Assembly (NCBI GenBank): GCA_963931925.1
Contig: OZ007569.1
Location: forward strand, 62,388,042-62,452,041
DNA from: Onchidella celtica
Lineage: Eukaryota > Mollusca > Gastropoda > Systellommatophora > Onchidiidae
DNA: 64,000 nucleotides
Reading direction: 5' to 3'
Position 1 is the stretch's first letter; each line of letters opens with the position of its first letter. Positions 1-13,510 of the stretch are shown piece after piece. Below the pieces are notes generated by a model. It did not search any database, was not told the DNA's origin, and saw only the letters and a list, made by a program, of their open reading frames with translations. Position numbers and translations under genes: made by a program.

Positions 1-2280
1 GAATATGAAATATTTGTGGAGTATTAAAGCGCCAGTGTGTTGTGACATGCAGAGTTGGATGTTCTGCTAAACCCGTTCGAGCTTTTTACAGGAATGGAAA
101 TACGGTAATCTGGATGGGCTTACAAGGTGTGAGTTTTATTTACAAACGAATAGACAACTTTTCAAAACAAATTCTGTTTACATAACGACTACATCTGGTA
201 GTGTAGGTTCTTTCAAAACATTCGAACTCTATTCGTCAACATTTCGACAGATTTGTATTCCTCACAAAAATAACATAAAATAAACAAACATGTTTTAATG
301 AATGAGAATACAAGTTATAACTTTCTCCAGATCAGAATTACTGTTTTATTTTTAGGAACGTTAAAATTCAACAAGCCCTGCAAGCAATTTCATAATTTTG
401 CATCTTTTCATGTGCAAACTTAGATAATGGGAAATCAGAACTGTTACCTACTGGCGTGTTTCCTGGATATTTTCATTCTTTACTTCTATATTGAAACTAT
501 ATATACTGTCTCCGTTTGTTGTCGCCTCTGTCTGAGATCAACATGATTACTACATTGTATTCTCATTCTGTTTAGCTGTTTGTATCCAGCCCAGCAACCC
601 TCCAGAAATCAAACTTGTAGGATAGGCGTCCAGTTTGCACACAGGAATGACATCGTTCTGACGTAGATCCGCTGGTTAAGACATCGCGCCAGCGTTGGTT
701 GGTTTGATGTAGGGAACCCGCCCCTACGGTAATCCTATCAACTCCACGGAGATCCTACACAAATCTACTTTGGATCAAATAGGCAGCCATCTTCTGCACT
801 TAGCTTAGTGAGGGATCATACTAGGCCCGGTCAGACACAGTCAGATTCAAGACAGAGGATACTGAAGCGGTTCGATTCGCCAAATTCCGTCCTTCGACTT
901 GCACGCGTATCATCCATGTCAACAAAGCAACACTACACACCACACACCTTCATATTTGAATGAAAAAGTCTAGTACCTCAGAGCTCTGTAAGTAGTACTC
1001 ACCGTTTTTATACGCGCGCAGGTTGTGGACATTTAGTGAACGAAGGAACAGTCCGTCTCGGTATTCTGTGTCTCGGGTCAGAAAAATGCTGCCAGCAAAA
1101 CATACACGGAAGACATAGTGGCTAAACGCTGACGGTGTCTGACCGGCTTAGTATGATACCTATCTTACACTAACTGAATTTTTTTTGTGCAGGTTCCTTT
1201 CTCTCTGAAATGGTTCCTTTTGAACAGCTGGTACAGTCACTGCCGCCAAACTCAAAACAATGTACATGTACTTTCGCCTTGAATTTATAATCTCAGAACG
1301 CAGACTTTTAAAGTTTTGTTCCTATTTAATAGAATAAAATAAATGTTCGAGTACACGAAAGAAAAAAAACAACAAATTAGTCTCTCAAAGGGTGACTCAG
1401 CGGATCACAAGGTTGTCTAGTCATTGATATTTTTGAAAACACCCGACATGTTGATTATGGGGCATCATAGGACTTCACTGGAGCCTGGCGTCTGACGCGC
1501 TTCGCGGTTAGGTTAATCCTGTCGTGGTCTAATAATATCTGTCTATTTTGAGTAACCAGGCAATATAATAGTATCTTCCCTACCTTTGCACTTCCGAATA
1601 GTATTTTAATTTTGTAGTTGTGTTAAAAATTATAATTGATTACATACAACACGTTATATGAGCATGTCTACGTGATTTGCTTGTTGTTGATTGAAGTCTG
1701 GTGAGTTCAGTATTTCCATGGCAAGTCATTGATATACACAGTTTGAGTCACACTTTGCACGGGTTCATGAAAAAGCGCCAGTTTTTACCTGAGATAGCAG
1801 AGTTACTAATAACTGGCCTTCGGTAATTTGTAAGGACTAGGCCTATACAATGATAATTATTATCATACGCAGCTACAGCGATAACACCCTAATTACTGTA
1901 TTTATCATTTATCTTTTTTATCTATATACCAAATATAACAAGGATGATTGTTACAGTTATCACGAAGATTATCAGTTACTGATGGAGAATAGATGTATTA
2001 TAGGCTAATGCACCCTAAACAAACAAATAGAAGGCTAAACAAAAACAAACGACAAAGCCAGTGATGAGTCAATGGTAACAATTAGAGAGAGAGAAGTCTG
2101 ACGTGTGATTAAATTAAGGAGCGGAGGGCATACACACCCATCAAGTACGTATCTTCGGGGGGATGGGGAGAAAAGGGGTGGGGGGGGGGTCTGGGTACCC
2201 TTTTCAGTTATGGTAATGGGAATGAACGTTTGGTTTTATTCTGTTGTTTTCTGCAAATTAAATTATAATTATCGTGTAAT
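1..2280. other. Gene-free AT-rich flank
   Basis: No exon, RNA gene or transposon protein is visible on either strand. The stretch is ordinary AT-rich DNA with a G run at about 2180-2190. A 27-bp segment at 1785-1811 recurs inside the pentanucleotide array further right and is listed separately. Confidence 0.5.
1785..1811 (+). repeat. 27-bp segment duplicated at 2399-2425
   Basis: The segment beginning TTACCTGAGATAGCAG and ending ACTAATA is identical at 1785-1811 and at 2399-2425. The second copy interrupts the pentanucleotide array exactly where the repeat unit changes from ATATT to ATATC. This is seen directly; replication slippage, repair-templated insertion or array conversion are possible causes. 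Confidence 0.85.
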
Positions 2281-2693
2281 ATGTTATATTATATTATATT
2301 ATATTATATTATATTATATTATATTATATTATATTATATTATATTATATTATATTATATTATATTATATTATATTATATTATATTATATTATATTATATT
2401 ACCTGAGATAGCAGAGTTACTAATATGATCATATCATATCATATCATATCATATCATATCATATCATATCATATCATATCATATCATATCATATCATATA
2501 ATATCATATCATATCATATCATATCATATCATATCATATCATATCATATCATATCATATTATATTATATTATATTATATTATATTATATTATATTATATT
2601 ATATTATATTATATTATATTATATTATATTATATTATATTATATTATATTATATTATATTATATTATATTATATTATATTATATTATATTATC
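2281..2693. repeat. (ATATT)n/(ATATC)n pentanucleotide satellite
   Basis: Three nearly pure blocks of 5-bp units: ATATT units at about 2283-2400, a 27-bp non-repeat insert, ATATC units at about 2427-2556, then ATATT units to about 2692. Only one or two units deviate. Open frames across it (runs of I/Y/L and I/S/Y/H) are translations of the repeat, not genes. Confidence 0.95.
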
Positions 2694-3784
2694 AAGCTTC
2701 TAATGAAACAGTCCAATAAACGATCTATACGAAATGCCATTTAAAAGTTCTAGAGCACCAAGACCTCATCATGGATATCCACTCCCGTGATGATTGTAAA
2801 CCCTTCCAAGGACGGAGGAGGGAATGAGGTCCAGTGTTTGAAAAGCGTACATGGGGGAGTGGAAGGTGGTAAAAACTTGACAAAATCAAGCTGGCATTCT
2901 GTATTGGATATCAGAATTTGCTAGCCCCCTACACGGTCCAAAATTGCGAAAATCGAGCATAGATCTACGAGCTGATGGCCTCAAATGAGTTTTGTCCATT
3001 CAACTAGTAAACAAGTGTGGTGGTTCCCCAGCCCCCCCCCCCCTTATTTTATTTATTTTTTTGTCTGAAGCTAGAAAGCGGGGAGGGGGTGTACTCAGTG
3101 TTGTCGGTCCTTGAGATTTTTCCCAAGATCTTAGGATTTTTAGGGGTTACATTTTGGGATCTTGGCATTTTTTTATTTTTTTTTTATAGGTCTGGGATTT
3201 TTAGGGCTGTTGTAGACTCTATGTTTTGCTATTGTTTCTTCGTAAAAAAAAAAAAATTAAAAATCTCAAAATTCCTTTCCATTTGCAACTTTAAAGGTAA
3301 ATTAATATAGCCAGATGGCCTAAGTGCAGTTTGAGACTGCCTATGTGAGAGCAAATTTTGCGTGTTGTGATCTGCGAGCTAATCAATGCACAATAATTAT
3401 GTGGGCCTAATGAAATTGTGAATTTTATATGAAATTGTTGGGACTGGAAAAAGTCTTGGGATTTTTTTTATCTCATCTTGGGATTTTTGAAAATCTTCAC
3501 CGGCAAAGCTGGGCGTACTAGTTTCATGACTGCTACCATTATCATGATTTCATTCTTATGAGTTTAGTTCCTTGGAACTCTGGAAAACAGTCGAGTGACA
3601 CTGGATTGTTTTTCCAAGGTTTACCTCTGTGTCAAAATGCAGTACATTAGAGAGATGAATCACTCTTGATTTGTGGTCCACATTGATAAAGCTCTCTCTC
3701 TCTCTCTCTCTCTCTCAATAGTTTCAAGTTGATCACGAGTTTCGTTTTACAGTGACCCCACTGGAAACACCATTCACCTACCGC

Positions 3785-3792
3785 TGACGTCA
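3785..3792. promoter_or_regulatory. Palindromic CRE (TGACGTCA)
   Basis: A perfect 8-bp cAMP-response/ATF element. No gene is visible nearby, so it may be chance; listed because the window encodes two bZIP factors. Confidence 0.3.
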
Positions 3793-5925
3793 ATGTCACG
3801 TTTGCATGCACCAATCACAACCTGCTATCCGAAAGAAAAAAAAATGTAAGCTTCGACCAATCCACTCGTGAGATTTATTATCGGGGGAACCCTTCTCCGA
3901 TAACCGCTCGAAAACAATGAGTCACACATGTCTGGTCTTACTGTGACACCACGGTGATGATTCATGTTAACGTGATGGGAAAAAGGCTGTGCCCGTTCAT
4001 TCAATATCGTGGTCACATTTCGTTGAGTAATGTATGAACTTTGGCGAATGAAAAGAGTGGTTGCAGTTCACAAATAGCCAGCCACAGAGTTTGTTGTAAA
4101 GTGTTTGGCTCATTGAAAGATCAACGCCAATGTCAACAGACGGTGGCCTAGATTCTGTTAGTGACGTCTCCACAAGTGCACGACATAGTGGCGGGTCTTG
4201 AAAAATGAGAAACTGATGACTTGGGGAATTCAATGAATGAATTCTTGAGGCTTCCAGTACTGACGAACGGACAAATTTTCGTTCACATTTTTCTCTTTCA
4301 AGGTCCGGGATCATAGGACAGAGATAATAAAAATTACTTGAGCTGTACTTACGTGTATGCATATCGTGTGAAAGACAAAATGCATGTGATCAAGAATGCC
4401 CATCTTTAGTAGGCTGATTGGGAAAGAAATGGGTGATTCAGTGGACACCCTAGAGGCCTAAATAGTACAGCGGTCCCGATGGTCATCTTAGCAATTTGTT
4501 CTTAATTTGTTTTTATTTATTATTTATTTATTTTTAATTTCAGCCTGGTGACTGTCCTTAGTGTCCAAAAGCTGGTGACGACCCCCCCCCCCCCCTCCCC
4601 CTTAAAAAAAATAAATTCTTCTAGAGTTTGTTGAAGACGTTTCATTATAATTATTTCATTCCAAAGTGGAGATCTGCGAAATATGCTCTTTTTATTTTTT
4701 ATTCATGATTTTTTCTCTTATTTTGGCCACGTTTTAATCCGGCCTTGTCAAACACTTAGCTAAATAAGTGTATGACTGGTGTGGCATTATCAACATGGGC
4801 AGATCCTTTCGTAAAAATTGGCGTGTTTTTTACCTGTATTTTGACGGGTGCAATGAATAATTTACACGTAGCCATAGTCATGTGAACAGGTCAAGAAGGG
4901 CATGGCTCGTTCTGCTTGACAAAACAGTATTCCGCAAGACCCCTAAGGAGTGGCTGGGGGTGACTGTTGTAGTCAAGAGTTCCCTTCTACTGGCTAATGC
5001 ATGTAAATAACATACTTGTGGTTCAGTGGGTTCAACATTAGCCTGACACAGGGAAAGAATCGAATTTAATTCTCGGTAGCATGCCAATAGGTAGGTAGAC
5101 TACGATCCAGGCTAAGAGAAAGAGAAAGAGAGAGAGGGGAAGAGACAAAGAGAGAAAAGGCGAGGAGAGGGAGAAAGAGAGAGAAAGAGGCAGATAGTGA
5201 GAAAAAGAGAGAGAAAAAGAGAGGGTGAACGAGGCAGAGACAACACGCAGAGACAGGGGAGAAAGAGAGATAGAAAGATTCACAGAGAGACACACAGAGA
5301 GAAAGAGAAGCCGATGTGCTTACCAAAGAGACACTAAGAAACTTAGAGCCAAGTAACATAAACTGAGGGACGGATAGGTTTGCTCAACGTACAAAACAAT
5401 ACATTTGTATACAGAACAACAAACCCTCAAAATACAGACCTACCAACAGTCAAACAAGTCATCGGCAAAAAGGTTGATGAATTTTTATTAACAGATCGCG
5501 TGACTGGTTTTGTTAACTGATGAACTGACAGATACCGAGAGGGGGGGGGGGGGTCCAAGGAACGGCACAGCTGATCAGAATGCCAAATTTGCCGCTATTT
5601 CGTTTCATTTGCTCTAAATCACAATGGAAAGCTTAGAAGACTAGCATTCATTATACGATATTATGAGAATGAGACTCAACGTTGAAGGATAACTTGTGCA
5701 GAATAGCCATACCCTGTAATAAAACTATGAAGCAAATTTAATGTCCATTTTTCTGTCCAGCATCACGTCTCAACTAAAGTGTGAAAAAAAGTGCTTTTCA
5801 CTAATAATTACTCGCAACATGTCATTGTTTTCCGTTTCCTTTCCATCTGATGCAAGACGGGCATGTTTGTATAAAATTTTCATTTTAAAAATTCACACTT
5901 GAAGATTATGTATCTTGCGAAACAG

Positions 5926-6273
5926 TTGAACATGTTTAACGAAATGAATGAACACCATTGATTTTGCTCCATAATGTATGGTACTCGGTACTTAAACGAT
6001 CATGTGTTTGTTCTCTAAACAAATTGCCCTGGTGGCACGCTGCTGTACATTTCACCCCCTGTGCATCGGTTCCCCCTTCCACCCTCACTTTCTCAGCCGA
6101 ACGTGTTTAACGAAACAAATGGACACTGTTAAAATTTTGCTCCATAATAATTTATGACACTCAGGACTTAACGAATCATGCGTGTGTTCGCTAAACAAAA
6201 TCTCCTGTGCGCAACATGTGTACATTTCACTCATTGTTCACAGGCTCCTCCTTCCATCCACACTCTCTGTAAA
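5926..6273 (+). repeat. Diverged 170-bp tandem duplication
   Basis: Two adjacent segments (about 5926-6096 and 6097-6273) share, in order, TGTTTAACGAAA, TTTTGCTCCATAAT, a GACTTAA/TACTTAA stretch, CTAAACAAA, GTACATTTCAC and CCTTCCA with substitutions and small indels between them. This indicates an old tandem duplication of non-coding DNA. Confidence 0.75.
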
Positions 6274-7701
6274 GTTGGTAACCCCATTCGGAGCCAACTT
6301 CAAATTTGTGCAAAAACCTCGCACTCTGTAATGCTGGACCAGCTTGGCAGTCTGATTTTGGAAAGAAAAGTCATGAGAATAAATATATATGTATAAAAGT
6401 AGAACTGCGCAAATAATTCTTCGGTCACCCACGGTGTATCGATACTCATTTAACCTGTAGTTATCTGGACTATACTACTGAGTTTTCGAGTCCTGTGATT
6501 GAGTGGATGCACACAAATCCAGCAACACAAGTTAAATTGTCGCATGTTTTTCATGTGCCAGTATTCCTCAAGATTTGTTTTAGTAAGCCCATGGGAGAAA
6601 TTTACATGACTGATATGATTATATTAGTATGTAGCAATTGTAACTACTACTGTAGCCGATCGTGAAACCGACAGGAACCAAATTTCACGCGTGCAATAAT
6701 TATGCCTGAATTATTTGTATAATATAATGTCATCAGCATATGGGGATGGCAGTGTTTGGACTTAACGAAAAATATAAGATAATGTACCGACAGTACAGAA
6801 CTTGCTTGTTTGTGAAAAGGTGCATACTGCTAGGTATAGAGAGACAACAAATACAGAAATATTCGTAACACTGACACTAACTTAAAACACTGGGAGAAAG
6901 TGTAGATTTCGCTAGCAATATTAAGAGAAAATCAGCGATAATGATGTGGCTCCTATGGTTGCCCTTAGTGGTGCATTTGTTGCTAATTGCACTCAGTGAA
7001 AGAAACTCACATTAGCATTAAATTTCTTCTCTCAGAAAGGGGGAGCCAAGCACTTACTTGGCTTTTCTTTCTCCTTTCTCTTTTTCTTCTCATACTCTTT
7101 TCTCGAGCCTACCAATAACCAACTCTGTGATGATGACAATAGCGATGACAGACAGAGAAAGAAAACCAAAAACCAGCAACAGTAAACAAGAACAGGGGGC
7201 CAGCAGCGTTCGGTCGAGGTCCCCGAGAAACAAAGAACTTTCCAGGAGGAGCCAAACAACGATAGCAAGACAGAAACTAAGAGAGACCTAAAATCTGGCA
7301 TACAAAAACTGATGTTACATCTCAGAGTACTGCAAAGGAAGAGATCTGATCAGAAAACCAGAATATAAAGTTTACAATGAACTAACATACCCACAAATCT
7401 GTCCTACTGTAATCTCTTCAGATTCAAGGACGAAGTGTGAGGTATCTTCCGCCGCCTCTCTTTGAAAAGTAAATATTTATATATGGAAGTCAAGTTTTAA
7501 CTAGACTGGGTTTAAAACCCTTCCCACCCCACCCTAGAAGAAAGTGAAACTTTTTTTTTCTTTGGTGTGTGTGTGGGGGGGGGGGGGGGGGGTTAAGTAT
7601 GCACTGTCATTAAAAAAAAGAAATGTCATGTATACATATTGTATGCTTTACAGCCTATTACATTTATCTTGTCAATGTTTAAAATACTAGATCTCATCGC
7701 C

Positions 7702-7702
<1 letters not shown>

Positions 7703-7753
<51 letters not shown>

Positions 7754-7912
7754 GTTCCCTCTCTCTTTTTCTCTCTCTTTCTCTCCCCCCCCCCTCTCTC
7801 GCTCTCGCCCTCTCTGTCCTATCTCTCTCCTTCCTGTGCGAAAGGTCCCCTTTGTTGATTGTGTACGTAAATAATAATAATAATAATAACAATAATAATA
7901 ATAATAATAATA
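7703..7912. repeat. CT-rich tract and (AAT)n microsatellite
   Basis: A pyrimidine-rich CT tract runs from about 7703 to 7851 and an ATA/AAT trinucleotide repeat from 7869 to 7912. Overlapping open frames on both strands are low-complexity translations. Confidence 0.9.
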
Positions 7913-8528
7913 TAACGGCTTATCTGAGAGAAAAAAAAATCTTCCCAAGAAACATGATAACCTGCGAGAATCGACATTATAAAGTACATGTATACAATCA
8001 TGCAAAACTGTAGTCTTTTAATCTCCTTTTGTTAGTCATCAGTTAATGCATGGTACTTTTCTGGGTGACACAATTTCAGTATATTATCTCAGGTTGAAAA
8101 TCTAAACAGATAAAGTCTTCAAAATGACTCAGAGCAATGACAATGAAGATATACATGTACCTCACATGTACTAATACTCTAACTGAAAAGTAAGCAGAAA
8201 ACCACCATACTCTTGGAATTTGTAATAAAAACAAGAGGAGATCCCGGCTATGGACACCCAGCCCTTATCGGGAGACACGAAGTGTAACTTCCATGGTGCA
8301 ATCTTCCAATGACTAACGCGATTCGGATCTTGAAATAGGAAACAGTTTTTGGACACTGGGATATCTCTGAGAGAGGATGAATCATCTGTCTAACCTTTAC
8401 GTCATGTCGTCTATTCTCGTGTTAGTGTTTAGTTTTGCAAGTAGGTCACGCCAGATCGAGGCTTTCGTCTCGCATTCGATCAATGGGCCAGCGTACCTGG
8501 GTATGGGATCACCTGTGACGTGTGGCAA

Positions 8529-8538
8529 TATAAAATAG
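8529..8538 (+). promoter_or_regulatory. TATA-box-type core promoter candidate
   Basis: TATAAAATAG is preceded by a TGACGTG CRE half-site at about 8515-8521 and followed by somewhat GC-richer DNA (8555-8620) unlike its surroundings. This could be the promoter of a non-coding first exon on the plus strand, but I could not identify the transcript it would serve. Confidence 0.3.
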
Positions 8539-8599
8539 GAAGGAACTCCTTGGACACGGACTTGGCTTTGCCTGCGGTACACCGCGCTGTTCGAGCGTG

Positions 8600-11520
8600 T
8601 TTTTATCCAATATTTTTCTGCACCGTTGAGTATTTTCCGACAGGGAAACAGAAGCAGGTTCATGAAAGTTTACTCTCTGAAAGTAAATCAAAAACGAAAA
8701 GCACCAAACTGGAGTGGATATCATAAATCGACGTCTTTGATTTGTTGTGGTTTGAAACAAAAACTTCGTTGTCTGGTGGTGTGCACGGACGTAAACAAAA
8801 CAAAGTGAATACAGTGCGGGAACTGACTAGAGGTGATGATGGAATCTACATGAGCGCGTGGAGCGAAAAGTAAACTTGCGTTTGCAGAAATTTGATAACA
8901 TTTGTTGGGATAATATTTTCCAGTTACGTTGCTGTAGTCATCTGCCGAGGGCGTAGAACTTCACACTGAACAGTGTATCGTCAGGATTATCAACTCCAGT
9001 AGCAAATCTGTGATGACGATCTCAATATGTGTTTGACATCAGGTGCGTTGTCAGTGGAGGTTTGTCTTGTATAATTCAGCTACATTTCATAAATATTTCT
9101 TTACAAAAGTAAACCGGTTTGTTTGTGTTTGTTGCTGTATTTGTCAATAAAGATATATATATCGGTGTTTTTTTTTTCTTTTACGGGCTTGACAAGTCCG
9201 CCAATCAATCCAATAACCAAGCTACCGTTTTATTTGTATACCAAAATGTGACTGGTAATTAGAAGTAAAAGAAATATTGGGGGGTGAAAAATCTACAGAA
9301 GTTCTATAGAAACGAAGAAGAACTGAATTCTTAGTTTAAGTAGTCAATAACCCAGAGAAAGTGTAATGCGCATAGAATATGGAATCTAAGAGTTAACCAT
9401 TTAACCAATCATTCTCTTGAGTAGTTATACAATTTAACAAGACAGCAACCTTCGTAAAGCAGAAGTAGAATTGCATTGTTATTGATGAAACTCACTAGCA
9501 GAAATGATGAAATGTGCACAATATTGAATAATATTTTTTGTTTAGAAGTGCACATTTGCAGCCAGCTGCACCGCACATCGTTCGAATTCCCTCTCTTCAC
9601 TGAAGCATATGTTGCCTCAAGCAAGTGTTTTATTATTACTATCTCACGAGCTAACAACGCGTGCAGCACCTTTCCTCTTTTAATTAACCTTCTTTTATCC
9701 ATTAATATTCACAAATTTACAAATTTGAATTTTGTTATGCCCAGATAAAAGCTCGCCTGTCCAAATAAACATGATTCAATATTAAAAATAATTATGTACC
9801 GTAACCTGGCGCAAGTTACAGTAAGGCCCATCAACAATTTGCAAAGTTCAATAAGAATTGAAAATAACGCGGCTTTCTTTCATCGCAGCATGCTAACTAT
9901 TGTTCACATCACGTCTGGGTGTAGTGAAGACCAAAATTTACAAACGCTGAACCAGCTAGCGCTGGATCGAACCCCTTTAATCAACAGTTCTACAACAGTA
10001 CCAGCCATAGTATCTCAGTGCAAAGGAACTGGGTCATCTGCAAGTATTTCTGGATGAAATGCATTCTTTCTTCCGTTTGCTAATAAACAAATTTGAAATT
10101 GCAATTAAACATTGAAGATTTCGGAAATATATTTAAAAACTGGGTTGTTGTATTTGTATTTTTTTTATCCATAATATAATAAATTTAGTAGGTCCAATAA
10201 TCATGGAGGTTATTCTGTGTCTAACAACCAGAAACCATCCAAGTTCTGGCCCATTAGGCTGTGCTCTCGCACAACTTTTTAAAAATCTTTTTGTGTCTTT
10301 TTTTTTGTTTAATTAATAAAGTTTTTCTTTACCACATTAAAAAAACAAAACGGTGGGATTCATTTGCTTTCAAAATGCCTGGATCCTTTTTAGCGTTTAT
10401 TCTCATCACGTGATCAACTCGACATTTTTCGTAGACGGTGCCACTCAGAAGATGTGAGTGTTTTTGTGATGGGAAATTGTTCTTAAGCAATAAATATATA
10501 TTTGACTACAGGAACGTAATTTTCTCGACAGTATACGATTTCTGGGGGGAAAGGGGAAGGATTAAGCTAGGGAACATTTAACAAGAATTGAAAGCTCAAA
10601 CAAGGAGAGCAAGAAAACACAGTGGAAGCCATCTTGGTATTTTAATCGTTGCCTTAGCGAAAATTGAGAAAATTCAGTGGCTTAATTTTTTTTTTTTTAA
10701 GATGAACTTTATAGATAATATGATGAAGACTCAAAGACGTGTAGCTTATGGCTTAAGATGCCAGTCTACAGCGTATCACACGTAGCGTATCACCCAAGGG
10801 GGCGGGAAGATTAAACTAGACAGTGAGACATATAAACAATAAAACTATCATGGAAACGAAAAGAAATATAAAGATCAGATTATGCCCAGTGATGATTAAT
10901 GTTGTAAAAAGTTGCAGATAAATAGGGTAGGATAGCAGCAGTTATAACCGAATTATCTAATTTATTAAAAAGTTAATGTTAGACCCTTGAGTGGTGATAA
11001 AGTTCTGCAATAGATGGGTTTGATGTGACATGTATTGTACTGAGACGCTTAACACAACAACAATGACAATAATAACGAAAAGGGACAAGACAGTAACGGT
11101 TTACAATAGTAAAAAAAATATTTAGCCTTCTCCACCTGTCACCCATCCCACTCGGCGAAGGAAGATGCTAAAAGCTACCTGCAGAATAATTATGATCTTC
11201 AGAAAGGAAATATTCATTCTGTCCTTAGTTCCCTCTTTCTGCATTCCTGGCCAGTCTACCTGTTCTTATCAATGGAAAGGCATCTTCCCAATTCATTCAT
11301 TCATTCATTCATTCATTCATTTATTCACTTACACACTCACTCACTTACTCATTAATTCATTCACCCACTCATTCATTCATTCATGCATCTATTCACTTAC
11401 ACACTCATTCATTCATTCATTCATTCATTCATTCATTCATTCATTCATTCATTCATTCATTCAACCATTTATTCATTCATTCATTTATTCATTCATTCAT
11501 TCATTCATTTATTTATTTGT

Positions 11521-11555
<35 letters not shown>

Positions 11556-13100
11556 TTCGTACTCATATTTTTATCAAAACCAAATCTTGCTGTTTAAGTT
11601 TTGTTCACTGATGTTGTTCCTTGTTTACTGCTTTCTTATGGTGCCAGATAAATATTAAAAAGGGATTTTAAAAGTCACATTATTACCAAACAAATGCAGT
11701 GAAATATTTCTGTAAATAATTTGCCAGTATGTCGAAGTTTGTTCATTTTTTTTTTTTTTTTTTTTGGTAAATAATAGGTTGAACAGGTTGTTGTTTATTT
11801 ATTTTTTTTCACATAGAAAATATTTGTGTTTATTATAATTTTTTAAGTTTTTATGTATTTATTATTTAATTAAATTTTTCCCCATTTATTCATACTATAT
11901 GCCTACTTAGTCATTTATTCTTTGAATATTCATTATTTTTTCAATTTTACAAATACAACATTGGTTTATCGCGTCGCTTGGTCTAGGGAAAAAAATCCTG
12001 TGAACTGAATGCACTCAAGCCATTATGTTATTTGTTCAATACTCAATAATACAGCCACATAGATTCAACTACGTATCCATCCATCAATCCATTCATCGAT
12101 GGCAGACCCATTCAACTATTCTACCATTCCATCTCTAGCTAAACGGTTTCCTATATTTAGGTTCACCTGAATGACAGGTAAAACCGCGAGTAAAACGTTT
12201 CTTTTCTCGTCCCTCCAGCAAAGATACTTGCTTTCAAATGCAATTCTAGTGTTTCTAACATATTTTAATTAATTAATTAAAATTATTCTTAATTAATTCT
12301 TAACAATTAATTTTTAGCAGTTAATTCTTAACAATTTGGAGATCAACAACGCCGGGTAATAATGTGGTAACATCAAACTCAAGATCTGATGTTTCTCAAC
12401 ACCCCTTTTAAAAATTGTTATTATTATTATTTTGTCGTAGATGTTTTTATCATTGTTGTTGCTGTTGTTGTTATTATTGTTTTTGTGTTGTGTGTATGTG
12501 TGATTTAGTCTGAACATTGCCATGCCAGGGCATCAAATCAGTTTTTAATAGAGCAACATCAGTTTTTGCTTGGTGGAGTTGAAGAAGAGGGGCGAAGGGA
12601 CAACTAGCAGCACTGACCATTTTTAAACATGTCTACACTCACATCTTAACGTTCACACTAATCTCGTTTTCTGTAATACACATCCTTAGCTGACAATGTT
12701 TACTATACCATGTCAGAGACACACTGTCAGGTCAAATCTATTAAAATTGTAAGGTTCCTGTTTCCATCATGGAAACGTTTATCATCCCCCCCCCCCTTTT
12801 TTTTCTCTCAAAATGTACATATAGAAAAATATTTTTTAAACGCTAGTTAAACAAAAACTTGAAGACTATGAACTATTGCAAATATCAAGAATTGCCTAGT
12901 TAGTGTTAGTGAATCAATAACTTTTATTCGACTGATTAATAAAAACAATGATACAAAAAAAATAAAAAGCAACATCAACCAAAACAACAACAACTTACAT
13001 TTCAAGTCCCGGAGAAAACACATTCAAACACAAATCACTTAAATTCAGTTGTACATTTTATGAATGAAGTTAATGAGGACATCGCGATGTGCGAATAGAT
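8600..13100. other. Gene-free region
   Basis: No supportable exon. It contains a tetranucleotide array (listed separately), several T or A homopolymers, and AATTAATT-rich DNA around 12260-12320. Confidence 0.45.
11291..11556 (+). repeat. (ATTC)n / (ATTT)n tetranucleotide array
   Basis: ATTC units with scattered ACTC and TTTA variants grade into pure ATTT units toward the right end. Apparent 90-150-residue frames (runs of I, H, S, F) are repeat translations. Confidence 0.95.
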
Positions 13101-13150
13101 TTCTTTGTTATTACACAAATATGCAACGTCTGATTTTATGTCTTTAACAG

Positions 13151-13422
13151 AAATGAAGGATATAAGCTGCTTCATTGCTATGTATCACATGAACGATGAC
13201 CTCGAAGAAAAGGACGAGTCTGACATAGCCTCCAGGCAATCTGGAGCAAGCAACACAATGGGCCATCTTGGACATCTTGGAAGTCCCACCGGGGTTAGCA
13301 TTATGGACTGGACTGAACGTTTAATTGAACTGTCCCTTACAACTGAAGAAATTGTCCCTAATACAGAAACTGAAGTAACAACGTCAGATTTATCCAGCAG
13401 CTTTCAAATACCATCACTTCAG
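13151..13422 (+). CDS. Possible upstream exon of the SWIM/YqaJ gene
   Basis: A pyrimidine-poor acceptor (GTCTTTAACAG) precedes a 272-nt open stretch starting ATGAAGGATATAAGC and encoding an acidic, Ser/Thr-rich segment (MKDISCFIAMYHMNDDLEEK at its start) with no domain I recognise. Its frame ends after CTTCAG, where a GT follows; joining base 13422 to 13499 removes 76 nt and continues in frame into the next exon just before its ATG at 13511. Such a short intron with a weak acceptor is doubtful. The segment could equally be an independent exon, 5'UTR or chance. Confidence 0.25.
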
Positions 13423-13510
13423 GTTACAGTACATAGTTAAACTCAAGCGGAAAAATCTGGCCACCGATGAGCCAAATTGGTATCCCCTCACAAACAAGCA
13501 CGGAGTAAAC

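Larger units (their letters stand above)
2700..8500. other. Gene-free region with low-complexity tracts
   Basis: No convincing exon on either strand. Contents: a T-rich stretch with repeated GGGATTTTT words (about 3110-3500), a (CT)n run at 3691-3716, C runs near 3030 and 4580, a GA-rich block (5107-5310), a G run near 5540, a diverged tandem duplication (5926-6273), an 18-G run (7575-7592), a CT-rich block (7703-7851) and an (AAT)n run (7869-7912). Longer open frames here are translations of these tracts. Confidence 0.5.

Noticed and set aside
2105-2703. Two open frames of about 100 residues (I/L/Y and I/S/Y/H repeats)
   Set aside because: They are translations of the 5-bp satellite; every frame of such an array stays open.
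3825-4362. Minus-strand open frames of 63 and 121 residues
   Set aside because: No recognisable domain or splice partners; length is within chance in this DNA.
5038-5359. Minus-strand Ser/Leu-rich frames
   Set aside because: Translation of a GA/CT-rich tract.
7626-8013. Overlapping frames on both strands with poly-Asn or Arg/Glu runs
   Set aside because: They come from the CT tract and AAT microsatellite.
11165-11658. 148- and 91-residue frames rich in I/H/S/F
   Set aside because: Translation of the ATTC/ATTT tetranucleotide array.
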